Part shown: positions 1-5,377 of the stretch, one piece after another | Layout: each line of letters starts with the position of its first letter | Numbering within the stretch: position 1 is the first letter of the stretch | Notes under the pieces: generated by a model | Databases searched by the model: none | Told to the model about the DNA's origin: nothing | The model's input: the letters and a program-made list of their open reading frames with translations, nothing else | DNA from: Pseudomonadota bacterium | GTDB taxonomy: Bacteria; Pseudomonadota; Gammaproteobacteria; Burkholderiales; Burkholderiaceae_B | DNA length: 5,377 nucleotides | Direction of reading: 5' to 3' | Assembly: GCA_023427945.1 (NCBI GenBank) | Contig: JAEYZR010000230.1 | Location: 1 to 5,377 of the forward strand | Translations under genes and position numbers: made by a program

Positions 1-1106
1 ATGACCGCGCCAACCTGGGATATGGTGCATTGCAGGAAGCGGTGACCGCGCTGCAGAGAGCGATCGCGCAGACCCCCGGCATGTCGTTTCCCATCACCAG
101 CTACCAGGCCAATGTGCCCCAGTTCGATGTGGAGGTGGATCGGGTCAAGGCCAAGGCGCAGGGCGTGGCCTTGACGGATCTGTTCGGCACCCTGCAGACC
201 TATCTGGGCTCATCCTACGTCAATGACTTCACACAGTTTGGCCGGACCTGGCAGGTCATTGCCCAGGCCGATGCGCCGTTTCGCGACAGCGTGGAGGACA
301 TTTCCGGATTGCGTACCCGCAACAACCTGGGTGAGATGGTGCCCATCGGATCGATGACGACGATTCGCGACAGCTACGGCCCGGACCCTGTGCTGCGCTA
401 CAACGGCTACCCGGCGGCTGACCTGACCGGCGCGGCCGATCCGCGCGTGTTGTCCTCGGGTGAAGCGATGCTCAAAGTCGCCGAACTCGCAGAGCAGGTG
501 CTGCCGGCGGGCATGCAGATCGCCTGGACCGACCTGAGCTACGAGCAGGCCGCCCAGAGCCACGCGGCCGTGCTCGTGTTCGCCCTGGCTGCGCTGCTCG
601 CCTTCCTGGTGCTGGCCGCGCTGTACGAAAGCTGGACACTGCCGCTGGCCATCGTGCTGATCGTGCCGATGTGCATGCTCTCGGCGCTGTTGGGCGTCTG
701 GCTGAACGGCGGCGACAACAACGTCTTTGTGCAGATAGGCCTGGTGGTGCTCATGGGGCTGGCTTGCAAGAACGCCATCCTGATCGTCGAGTTCGCCCGC
801 GACCTGGAGCTGCAGGGCAAGGGGATCGTGGAAGCAGCACTGACGGCGTGCCGCCTGCGTCTACGGCCTATCGTGATGACCTCTATGGCCTTCATTGCGG
901 GCACCGTCCCTCTGGTGTTCTCGTCCGGCGCGGGCGCAGAGGTCCGTTCGATCACCGGCATCACCGTCTTTGCAGGCATGCTCGGCGTGACCCTGTTCGG
1001 TCTGTTCCTGACGCCGGTGTTCTACGTGGCCCTGCGCAAGCTCGCCGGCAGACCATTGGTGCGCCATGACCCGTCCGCAATCGACATGGATAAGATCAAT
1101 GCCTAG
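1..1106 (+). CDS. RND multidrug efflux permease, HAE-1 / MexF-like (C-terminal part, 5' truncated by window edge)
   Basis: This is the C-terminal third of an inner-membrane, proton-driven RND pump. The frame is open from base 3 to the TAG at 1104-1106 with no internal start needed (it reads D-R-A-N-L-G-Y-G at the edge), so the true start lies left of the window. About 367 residues are visible, against roughly 1,050 for the family. Numbering from the codon at base 3, residues 1-186 are the end of the second periplasmic porter/docking region. Five membrane segments follow, matching TM8-TM12: about 187-210, 213-236, 241-265, 289-309 and 319-345. Signatures are D-N-N-x-F-V-Q-I-G-L-V-V-L-M-G-L-A before TM10, K-N-A-I-L-I-V-E-F-A-R, R-L-R-P-I-V-M-T-S, and G-A-G-A-E-V-R-S at about 309. 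G-A-G-A-E-V-R-S is typical of the MexF/BpeF/OqxB branch rather than AcrB/MexB. The catalytic TM4 aspartates lie outside the window. It overlaps the next gene by 8 nt, as expected for an efflux operon. Substrate cannot be read from this part. Confidence 0.95.
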   Translation, partial: DRANLGYGALQEAVTALQRAIAQTPGMSFPITSYQANVPQFDVEVDRVKAKAQGVALTDLFGTLQTYLGSSYVNDFTQFGRTWQVIAQADAPFRDSVEDISGLRTRNNLGEMVPIGSMTTIRDSYGPDPVLRYNGYPAADLTGAADPRVLSSGEAMLKVAELAEQVLPAGMQIAWTDLSYEQAAQSHAAVLVFALAALLAFLVLAALYESWTLPLAIVLIVPMCMLSALLGVWLNGGDNNVFVQIGLVVLMGLACKNAILIVEFARDLELQGKGIVEAALTACRLRLRPIVMTSMAFIAGTVPLVFSSGAGAEVRSITGITVFAGMLGVTLFGLFLTPVFYVALRKLAGRPLVRHDPSAIDMDKINA

Positions 1107-2610
1107 CCCTCTCCTGAAACCCGGCAGGGCCGCGGTGTCCACGAGTATCCAGACACTCGCTGCTGCAATCCTCATCTCGTTGCTTGGCGCCTGTGCAGTG
1201 GGTCCGGACTACATCCGCCCGGCCCTGCCGCAAGCCGATACATTCGCACGCCAGCACGCGACACAGGACGCCTTGCCCCAGCCTGCCGATATCCCGTTCT
1301 GGCGCTCGTTCGACGATCCGCTGCTGGAACGTCTGGTCGATTCCGCACTCAACCACAATCACGATCTGCGCATCGCGCTGGCCAACTACCAGCAGGCCAA
1401 CGCACTGCTTGGCGAGCGCCGCTTCGACCGGTTTCCCACGCTCACTGCCAGTGCCGAGGCGACCAGACTGCACGCCAGCGAGGCAGGACCCTCGCCAAGC
1501 GGAGCCAGCTATCAGTTAGGCCTGGGAGCAGTCTGGGAGCTGGACTTCTTTGGCCGGGTGCGCCGCAGCGTCGAAGCCCAACGCGCCCAGGCGCAGGCCA
1601 GTGCTGCCGACCTATCCGCGATGCAGGTCAGCGTGGTCGGCGAATTGGCGCGCAGCTACTTCCAGCTGCGCAGCCTGCAGCAGCAGCGGCATATCTCGCA
1701 GGAGAGCGCCCGCAGCCAGGCCCGCACCCAGGAACTGCTGCAGCAGCGTCATGACATGGGCTTCGCCAGCGCATTCGATGTCGATCGGGGCCGCACCCAG
1801 CTGGAAAGCATTCATGCACGTATTCCAGCCCTCGACGCCGAAGTCGCGGTGACCACGCACCGTATCGCCGTCTTGACCGGCGCGACTCCCGCTGCGCTGG
1901 CGCAGGAACTGGACGTGGCCGGCAAGCTTCCGGTGATGCCTGTGCTGGGCGTGGCGCCGGACAGTCCGGGCGAGGTGCTGCGCCGGCGTCCGGACGTGGC
2001 CGCTGCCGAACGCAGGCTGGCCTCGGCAACCGCCCGCATCGGTGTGGCCACCGCCGATCTGTTCCCACGCTTCACGCTTGGCGGACTGATCGGCGCCCAG
2101 GCGCTGGAAGTGAGCTCCCTGTTCCAGCGCGACAACGACATCCGGATGTTGACCCTGGGCATCGATGGCTCGTTCCTCAATGTCGGGCGCGTTCGCTCGC
2201 GTATCGCTGCGGCCGACGCGCAGGCCGCCGCCCATCTGGCTGCCTATGAACGCGCTGTTCTGGTCGCGCTGGAGGAAACGGAGAATGCCCTGATCCGCGT
2301 GTCGGCCAGCGCACGCGAAGTCGAACGCCTGCAACGCGCTGCCGCCGCGAGCGCACGAGCGATGGATGCCGCACAGGTGCGCCTGGAAGGCGGCGCCATC
2401 GACGTGCTCGACGTGCTGGATGCCGAACGTATCCACCTTCAGACCGAGCATGCCTACGCACAGGGGCAGTTGCGGCACGCACAGGCCCGGGTGCTGCTGT
2501 ATCAGGCCCTGGCAGGCGGCTGGTCTGTCGCCGTAACGGAAGATCCTGATGATGGGTCGGTCACGACAGATCAAGGGTCTGCCATGCGGGACCGTTCGCA
2601 AGCCGCGTGA
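1099..2610 (+). CDS. Outer-membrane efflux lipoprotein, NodT/OprM family (OMF of the RND pump)
   Basis: This is the outer-membrane channel of a tripartite efflux pump, a TolC-like trimeric beta-barrel plus alpha-helical tunnel. With the ATG at 1099 it is 503 aa, a normal OMF length. An in-frame ATG at 1066 would add 11 residues, but it lies deeper inside the permease gene. The 1099 start gives an 8-nt overlap with the permease stop, a weak GGATAAG ribosome-site-like stretch at 1088-1094, and a normal lipoprotein signal. The signal has a hydrophobic run ending in lipobox L-L-G-A-C, with lipidated Cys32. Next come G-P-D-Y-x-R-P and F-W-R-S-F-D-D-P-L-L at about 67. The family's two structural repeats are seen as W-E-L-D-F-F-G-R at 146-153 and L-R-R-R-P-D-V at 294-300. 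N-V-G-R-V-R-S at about 361 stands where many members have an N/D-G-G-R-type strand. A long helical region then runs to V-L-D-V-L-D-A-E-R near the C terminus. Coupling to the permease predicts co-expression. OprN-like naming is plausible but unproven. Confidence 0.95.
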   Translation: MPSPLLKPGRAAVSTSIQTLAAAILISLLGACAVGPDYIRPALPQADTFARQHATQDALPQPADIPFWRSFDDPLLERLVDSALNHNHDLRIALANYQQANALLGERRFDRFPTLTASAEATRLHASEAGPSPSGASYQLGLGAVWELDFFGRVRRSVEAQRAQAQASAADLSAMQVSVVGELARSYFQLRSLQQQRHISQESARSQARTQELLQQRHDMGFASAFDVDRGRTQLESIHARIPALDAEVAVTTHRIAVLTGATPAALAQELDVAGKLPVMPVLGVAPDSPGEVLRRRPDVAAAERRLASATARIGVATADLFPRFTLGGLIGAQALEVSSLFQRDNDIRMLTLGIDGSFLNVGRVRSRIAAADAQAAAHLAAYERAVLVALEETENALIRVSASAREVERLQRAAAASARAMDAAQVRLEGGAIDVLDVLDAERIHLQTEHAYAQGQLRHAQARVLLYQALAGGWSVAVTEDPDDGSVTTDQGSAMRDRSQAA

Positions 2611-2628
2611 CACCGCCGAACGCATCAC

Positions 2629-2658
2629 TTGTTTATTTGCACTTGGTGCAGTTATTAT
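2629..2658 (+). promoter_or_regulatory. Possible sigma-70-type promoter for the hydrolase gene, embedded in the double dyad
   Basis: A TATTAT box at 2653-2658 lies in an AT-rich patch inside an otherwise GC-rich region. A TTGTTT box at 2629-2634 sits 18 bp upstream, an acceptable spacing, but only the TTG matches the -35 consensus. The box falls between the two palindromic arms described at 2638-2672, so a protein bound there would probably block or reposition RNA polymerase. This is inferred from sequence alone, and the -35 is weak. Confidence 0.35.
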
Positions 2659-2672
2659 CTGCACCAAGTGCA
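2638..2672. repeat. Nested perfect inverted repeat: two TGCAC-N3-GTGCA dyads, likely operator pair
   Basis: The left arm TGCACTTGGTGCA (2638-2650) and right arm TGCACCAAGTGCA (2660-2672) are perfect reverse complements. The pairing also includes G2651/C2659, giving a 14-bp stem around the 7-base centre TTATTAT. Each arm is itself a dyad (TGCAC, 3-base spacer, GTGCA), so there are two equivalent 13-bp sites whose centres are 22 bp apart, about two helical turns. Short outer pairing, GTTT at 2631-2634 with AAAC at 2676-2679, continues the symmetry. The right side is followed by CAAAAAC, not a T-run, so an intrinsic terminator is unlikely on either strand. The layout fits paired dimer-binding operators, for example of a LysR-type (T-N11-A) or TetR-type regulator. 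The regulator is unknown. The site lies 79 bp after the efflux operon's stop centre to centre of its first arm's edge region, and 44 bp before the hydrolase ATG at 2717. Confidence 0.8.
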
Positions 2673-2716
2673 CAAAAACAGGAACGACCTGCTCTCCGCG
2701 CAGCGGGACCACGACC

Positions 2717-3787
2717 ATGACCGACCCGACAACGACCGACACGCCCCTTCGCAGCAACCGCCGGCCTTTCGTCACCGCACCGGGTGGCGTGCCGATGGAT
2801 CTCGGCCGGCGGCGCATGACCTCTGCGCTGCTATGGACCGCGCTGGCCGCTACGCACCCCGCCATGAGCGCACCACGCACGGTCCCCGCCTACCGGCTGG
2901 CCGATTTCGACTGGATCGACGCCACACGTGGCCGGCCGGTGCCGGCGCGCCTGTACTGGCCCGCGACGGCCTCGATCTACGCACCCGTGCCGCTGGTGGT
3001 CTTCTCGCATGGCATCGGCGGCTCGCGCGAAGGCTACAGTTATCTCGGCAAGCATTGGTCATCGCGGGGCATCGCCTGCCTGCACATCCAGCACGTCGGC
3101 AGCGACGCGCAACTCTGGCGCGGCAATCCTTTCGGCGTGGTGGGCCGACTCCAGGCAGCGGCGCAGGAAACCGAGGCCATCGCACGCACCGCCGATGTAC
3201 GCTTTGCGCTGGACCGCCTGCTCTCACGGGAGTCCGGCCGCCTGGCCGCCGCGGTGAACCATGACCGCATCGTCATGGCTGGCCATTCCTACGGCGCCAA
3301 CACCACGCTGCTCACCGTGGGCGCGCAAGTGGTCCGGGACGGTCGCACCATCGACTGCCTGGACCCTCGCTTTCGCGCCGCGGTGATCATCTCCGCACCA
3401 CCGTTCTATGGCGAGTCCGATCTGTCAGCGGTGTTGGGCAAGGTGTCGGTACCGACACTGCACGTGACAGCCACCGGGGACGTGATCGAGATTCCCGGCT
3501 ACCACTCGGGTGCGCAGGACAGGCTGGCCATCTTCGATGCCATCGCCCATCCGCACAAGCACCTCGCCGTTTTCGATGGCGGCTCCCACAGCATGTTCAC
3601 CGACCGGCTCTACACCGGCGGCCGCTCGCTCAACCCCAGAGTAAAGACAGCCACCGCTGAACTCGCCCTGGCTTTCCTGGACCTCGCCTTCGAGGGGGAT
3701 GCCACGGCCATCTCGCAATGGAGACGCGCCTGGCAGCCCATCCTCGCGCAGGCTCCCTTGCCCGTCCGGCAAGCGAATATCCAATGA
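2717..3787 (+). CDS. Exported alpha/beta hydrolase, dienelactone hydrolase / PAF-acetylhydrolase-like
   Basis: This is a serine hydrolase of the alpha/beta-hydrolase fold; natural substrate unknown, probably an ester. From the ATG at 2717 it has 356 aa. Numbering from there, an oxyanion-type F-S-H-G-I-G-G segment has His98-Gly99. The nucleophile elbow is G-H-S-Y-G with Ser191. The likely acid is Asp255 in T-G-D-V-I-E-I-P, and the likely base is His291 in G-G-S-H-S-M-F. The triad order and spacing are normal, so it should be active. The start is uncertain. ATGs at 2795 and 2816 are in frame, and from 2795 the protein opens M-D-L-G-R-R-R-M-T-S before a short hydrophobic stretch ending in A-M-S-A. 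That resembles a signal peptide, possibly a Tat type because of the arginines, so export to the periplasm is likely and 2795 (330 aa) may be the real start. No start has a strong ribosome site. The frame is open upstream to 2549, but that extension runs through the OMF gene and the palindrome and is unlikely to be used. The gene appears monocistronic. Confidence 0.88.
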   Translation: MTDPTTTDTPLRSNRRPFVTAPGGVPMDLGRRRMTSALLWTALAATHPAMSAPRTVPAYRLADFDWIDATRGRPVPARLYWPATASIYAPVPLVVFSHGIGGSREGYSYLGKHWSSRGIACLHIQHVGSDAQLWRGNPFGVVGRLQAAAQETEAIARTADVRFALDRLLSRESGRLAAAVNHDRIVMAGHSYGANTTLLTVGAQVVRDGRTIDCLDPRFRAAVIISAPPFYGESDLSAVLGKVSVPTLHVTATGDVIEIPGYHSGAQDRLAIFDAIAHPHKHLAVFDGGSHSMFTDRLYTGGRSLNPRVKTATAELALAFLDLAFEGDATAISQWRRAWQPILAQAPLPVRQANIQ

Positions 3788-3791
3788 CCCC

Positions 3792-3820
3792 GCTGCGCCG
3801 CGCAGAATGCGAGGCGCAGC
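3792..3820 (+). terminator. GC-rich hairpin just after the hydrolase stop (weak terminator candidate)
   Basis: GCTGCGCC (3792-3799) pairs perfectly with GGCGCAGC (3813-3820) across a 13-base loop, starting 5 nt after the TGA at 3785-3787. The position suits an mRNA 3' end. However, the stem is only 8 bp and is followed by CGCCGACATC with no T-run, so it is not a canonical intrinsic terminator. It could stabilise the transcript end or act with Rho. Confidence 0.35.
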
Positions 3821-3877
3821 CGCCGACATCACCGCGATGACGCCACCCGCAAGATTACGTACCGGGACGATGCCTTT

Positions 3878-3901
3878 CGCTATATACTGCGAAATATAGC
3901 G
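3878..3901. promoter_or_regulatory. ModE-like operator upstream of modA
   Basis: Perfect 8-bp arms CGCTATAT (3878-3885) and ATATAGCG (3894-3901) flank an 8-base centre, making a 24-bp palindrome. The known ModE operator of enterobacteria has the same length and the same CG-x-TATAT / ATAxCG end pattern. The palindrome lies 62 nt upstream of the modA ATG and overlaps the best -10 box. ModE is a molybdate-sensing repressor; holo-ModE bound here would block transcription when molybdate is abundant. No modE gene is in the window, so the regulator is inferred. Confidence 0.8.
3883..3888 (+). promoter_or_regulatory. Probable -10 box of the modABC promoter
   Basis: TATACT differs from TATAAT at one base and lies within the left half of the ModE-like palindrome. 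It predicts a transcript start near 3895 and a leader of about 70 nt. No convincing -35 is seen at 16-18 bp upstream (the region reads roughly GTACCGGGA), so the promoter may be intrinsically weak or need help from an activator. Confidence 0.5.
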
Positions 3902-3952
3902 CTCTCAGCGCTTCCGGTAGTGCTTGCTTCTCTTTCCTTCTTCCGCTTCGTC

Positions 3953-3957
3953 AAGGA
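3953..3957 (+). promoter_or_regulatory. Ribosome binding site of modA
   Basis: AAGGA lies 6 nt before the ATG at 3964, good Shine-Dalgarno spacing, and it fixes the modA start. It follows a pyrimidine-rich leader (about 3924-3946), which should be poorly structured. Confidence 0.7.
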
Positions 3958-3963
3958 TCGTCC

Positions 3964-4719
3964 ATGCGCGCTCGCATCACTTCGCTTGCCACCTGTCTGT
4001 TTGCCATCTCACTGGGTTCATCGGCGCTCGCTGGCGAAGTCCAGGTCGCTGTAGCGGCAAACTTCACGGCACCCATGAATGCGATTGCCGCCGAATTCGA
4101 AAAAGCCACCGGCAACAAGGTTGTCGCCTCGTTTGGCGCCACCGGCCAGTTCTACGCCCAGATCAAAAACGGCGCGCCTTTCGAGGTGTTCCTGGCCGCT
4201 GACGACACCACGCCTGCCAAACTCGAATCGGAACAGGCCATCAAGCCGGGCAGCCGTTTCACCTATGCGACGGGCAAACTTGCGTTGTGGTCGGCCAAGC
4301 CGGGTTACGTGGACGATCAAGGCGCCGTGCTGAAGAAAGGCGATTTCTCGCACCTGTCCATCGCCAATCCCAAGACCGCGCCTTATGGTCTGGCAGCGAC
4401 TCAGGTCATCGCCAAGTTTGGCCTGACCGACGCACTGGCATCGAAGATCGTGCAAGGGCAAAGCATTTCGCAGGCGCACCAGTTCATCTCCAGCAACAAC
4501 GCCGAACTCGGGTTCGTCGCGCTCTCGCAGATCTACAAGGATGGCAAGCTGACTGGCGGTTCTGCGTGGATCGTGCCCGCCGATCTGCATGATCCCATCA
4601 AGCAGGACGCGGTGATCTTGAAGAACGGGGCGGACAATCCTGCGGCACAGGCCTTCATCGACTACCTGAAAGGGCCACAGGCTGCTGCCGTGATCAAGTC
4701 CTACGGCTACGAACTCTGA
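3964..4719 (+). CDS. modA: Molybdate ABC transporter, periplasmic substrate-binding protein ModA
   Basis: ModA captures molybdate (and tungstate) in the periplasm and hands it to the ModB permease, feeding molybdenum-cofactor synthesis. The protein has 251 aa, a usual length. The signal peptide spans residues 1-23: Arg2 and Arg4, a hydrophobic core, then S-A-L-A before Gly24, a clear signal peptidase I site. Family landmarks include V-A-V-A-A-N-F-T-A-P-M with Asn33 and Thr35, F-G-A-T-G-Q-F-Y-A-Q-I with Ala59-Thr60, F-L-A-A-D-D around 77, N-P-K-T-A-P-Y-G-L-A with Tyr141, and A-E-L-G-F-V-A-L-S-Q-I-Y at about 181-191. The 58-61 loop is G-A-T-G, where many ModA proteins have serines (S-S) whose hydroxyls and amides hold the oxyanion; Thr60 probably keeps the role. 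It is the first gene of the mod operon, behind a ModE-like operator and a good AAGGA ribosome site. modB follows after 21 nt. Confidence 0.97.
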   Translation: MRARITSLATCLFAISLGSSALAGEVQVAVAANFTAPMNAIAAEFEKATGNKVVASFGATGQFYAQIKNGAPFEVFLAADDTTPAKLESEQAIKPGSRFTYATGKLALWSAKPGYVDDQGAVLKKGDFSHLSIANPKTAPYGLAATQVIAKFGLTDALASKIVQGQSISQAHQFISSNNAELGFVALSQIYKDGKLTGGSAWIVPADLHDPIKQDAVILKNGADNPAAQAFIDYLKGPQAAAVIKSYGYEL

Positions 4720-4740
4720 CCGGTCCGACACCTGCAAGCC

Positions 4741-5377
4741 ATGCCACTAAGCAGTGCTGACTTCGCCGCCATCTGGCTCACGCTCCAGCTCGCATCACTG
4801 ACCACGGTGCTGCTGCTGATCGTGGGCACCCCCATCGCCTGGTGGCTATCCCATACCCAATCGCGCCTGCGCGGTCCCATCGGCGCCATCGTGGCCTTGC
4901 CGCTGGTCCTGCCGCCGACCGTCATCGGTTTTTATCTGCTGGTGCTCATGGGCCCGAATGGCTACGTCGGCCAACTCACCCAAAGCCTGGGATTGGGCAC
5001 CTTGCCGTTCACGTTTGCGGGTCTGGTGGTCGGGTCTGTCGTCTACTCCCTGCCCTTCGTGGTGCAGCCTCTGGCCAACGCGTTCGCCGCCATCGGCACG
5101 CGCCCTCTGGAGGCTGCGGCCACGCTGCGCGCCAGTCCACGCGATACGTTCTGTACCGTCGTGCTTCCGCTGGCCCGTCCGGGCTTCGTCACCGCCGCCA
5201 TCCTGGGCTTTGCACACACCGTGGGCGAGTTCGGTGTCGTGCTGATGATAGGGGGCAATATCCCGGGCAAGACACGTGTGGTGTCCACACAGATCTTCGA
5301 CCACGTCGAAGCAATGGAATACGCACAGGCCCACTGGCTGGCAGGGGGCATGGTCGTGTTCTCGTTCATCATCCTGC
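4741..5377 (+). CDS. modB: Molybdate ABC transporter permease ModB (3' truncated by window edge)
   Basis: ModB is the inner-membrane channel subunit, a dimer that moves molybdate using ATP hydrolysed by ModC. The frame runs from the ATG at 4741 to the window end without a stop. It gives 212 residues out of about 225-230 typical, so only the last few codons are missing. Hydrophobic segments lie at about 10-36, 47-68, 85-112 and 150-172, and a last one begins near 198. The motif P-L-V-L-P-P-T-V-I-G-F-Y at about 54-65 is typical of ModB. The cytoplasmic EAA coupling loop starts at Glu124 (E-A-A-A-T-L-R-A-S) and ends in V-L-P-L-A-R-P-G; Arg replaces the usual Gly of generic EAA loops. G-E-F-G at 162-165 is also characteristic. 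It starts 21 nt after modA with no strong Shine-Dalgarno, so its translation may lean on modA. modC is expected next. Confidence 0.95.
   Translation, partial: MPLSSADFAAIWLTLQLASLTTVLLLIVGTPIAWWLSHTQSRLRGPIGAIVALPLVLPPTVIGFYLLVLMGPNGYVGQLTQSLGLGTLPFTFAGLVVGSVVYSLPFVVQPLANAFAAIGTRPLEAAATLRASPRDTFCTVVLPLARPGFVTAAILGFAHTVGEFGVVLMIGGNIPGKTRVVSTQIFDHVEAMEYAQAHWLAGGMVVFSFIIL

Noticed and set aside
30..32. TTG as a start codon for the RND permease
   Set aside because: The frame is open to the window edge and the residues before it match the RND family, so the gene is simply truncated by the window.
2638..2672. Intrinsic terminator of the efflux operon
   Set aside because: The stem is strong (14 bp) but is followed by CAAAAAC on the + strand and AATAAAC on the - strand, so there is no T-run either way. 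The internal symmetry of each arm also fits protein binding better.
2638..2672. NtrC-type enhancer sites (TGCAC...GTGCA half sites)
   Set aside because: The half-site sequence matches, but the spacer is 3 bp rather than the roughly 7 bp of NtrC sites, and no convincing sigma-54 -24/-12 promoter is seen nearby.
2549..2716. Upstream extension of the hydrolase frame
   Set aside because: It would overlap the OMF C terminus and translate through the palindromic control element; the added residues are not protein-like for this family.
1612..2880. Long minus-strand open frame (422 codons) opposite the OMF gene and hydrolase start
   Set aside because: It lies antisense to a clearly recognised OMF gene, reads as Arg/His/Gly-rich low-quality protein with no family motif, and is a typical by-product of GC-rich codon bias.
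3898..3912. AGCGCT direct repeat (3898-3903 and 3907-3912) next to the ModE-like site
   Set aside because: Too short to separate from chance in GC-rich DNA, and the first copy is partly the arm of the ModE-like palindrome.
4018..4737. Minus-strand open frame (239 codons) opposite modA
   Set aside because: It mirrors modA codon structure, has no recognisable domain or ribosome site, and modA itself is unambiguous.

Overview
The window (5,377 bp, high G+C) reads as a stretch of a Gram-negative proteobacterial chromosome. All recognised genes lie on the + strand: the end of an RND drug-efflux operon, a lone exported alpha/beta hydrolase, and the start of a molybdate-uptake (mod) operon. Codon use is uniformly GC-rich, with no sign of a mobile element, tRNA or integration scar. 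The gene types and the ModA sequence style (a G-A-T-G ligand loop) suggest a Xanthomonadaceae-like gammaproteobacterium. That assignment is inference from memory of the families; related beta- or gammaproteobacteria are not excluded.

Region 1 (1-2610) holds the C-terminal third of an inner-membrane RND (HAE-1, MexF-like) pump. It overlaps by 8 nt a complete outer-membrane lipoprotein channel of the NodT/OprM family. Together with a periplasmic adaptor presumably encoded left of the window, these would form a tripartite envelope-spanning exporter.

Region 2 (2611-3787) begins with a 106-bp intergenic stretch carrying a striking nested palindrome: two 13-bp dyads of the form TGCAC-N3-GTGCA, inverted relative to each other, with an AT-rich TATTAT box between them. 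Downstream is a secreted serine hydrolase with a complete Ser/Asp/His triad, related to the dienelactone hydrolase / PAF-acetylhydrolase-like group.

Region 3 (3788-5377) begins with a GC hairpin just after the hydrolase stop. A ModE-like operator then overlaps the best -10 box in front of modA. modA (periplasmic molybdate-binding protein) is complete, and modB (membrane permease) is cut by the right edge; modC (ATPase) is expected just beyond. The operator implies repression when molybdate is plentiful.

No previously undescribed multi-gene system is evident. The item most worth a second look is the double-dyad regulatory element at 2631-2679 and its link to the orphan hydrolase.
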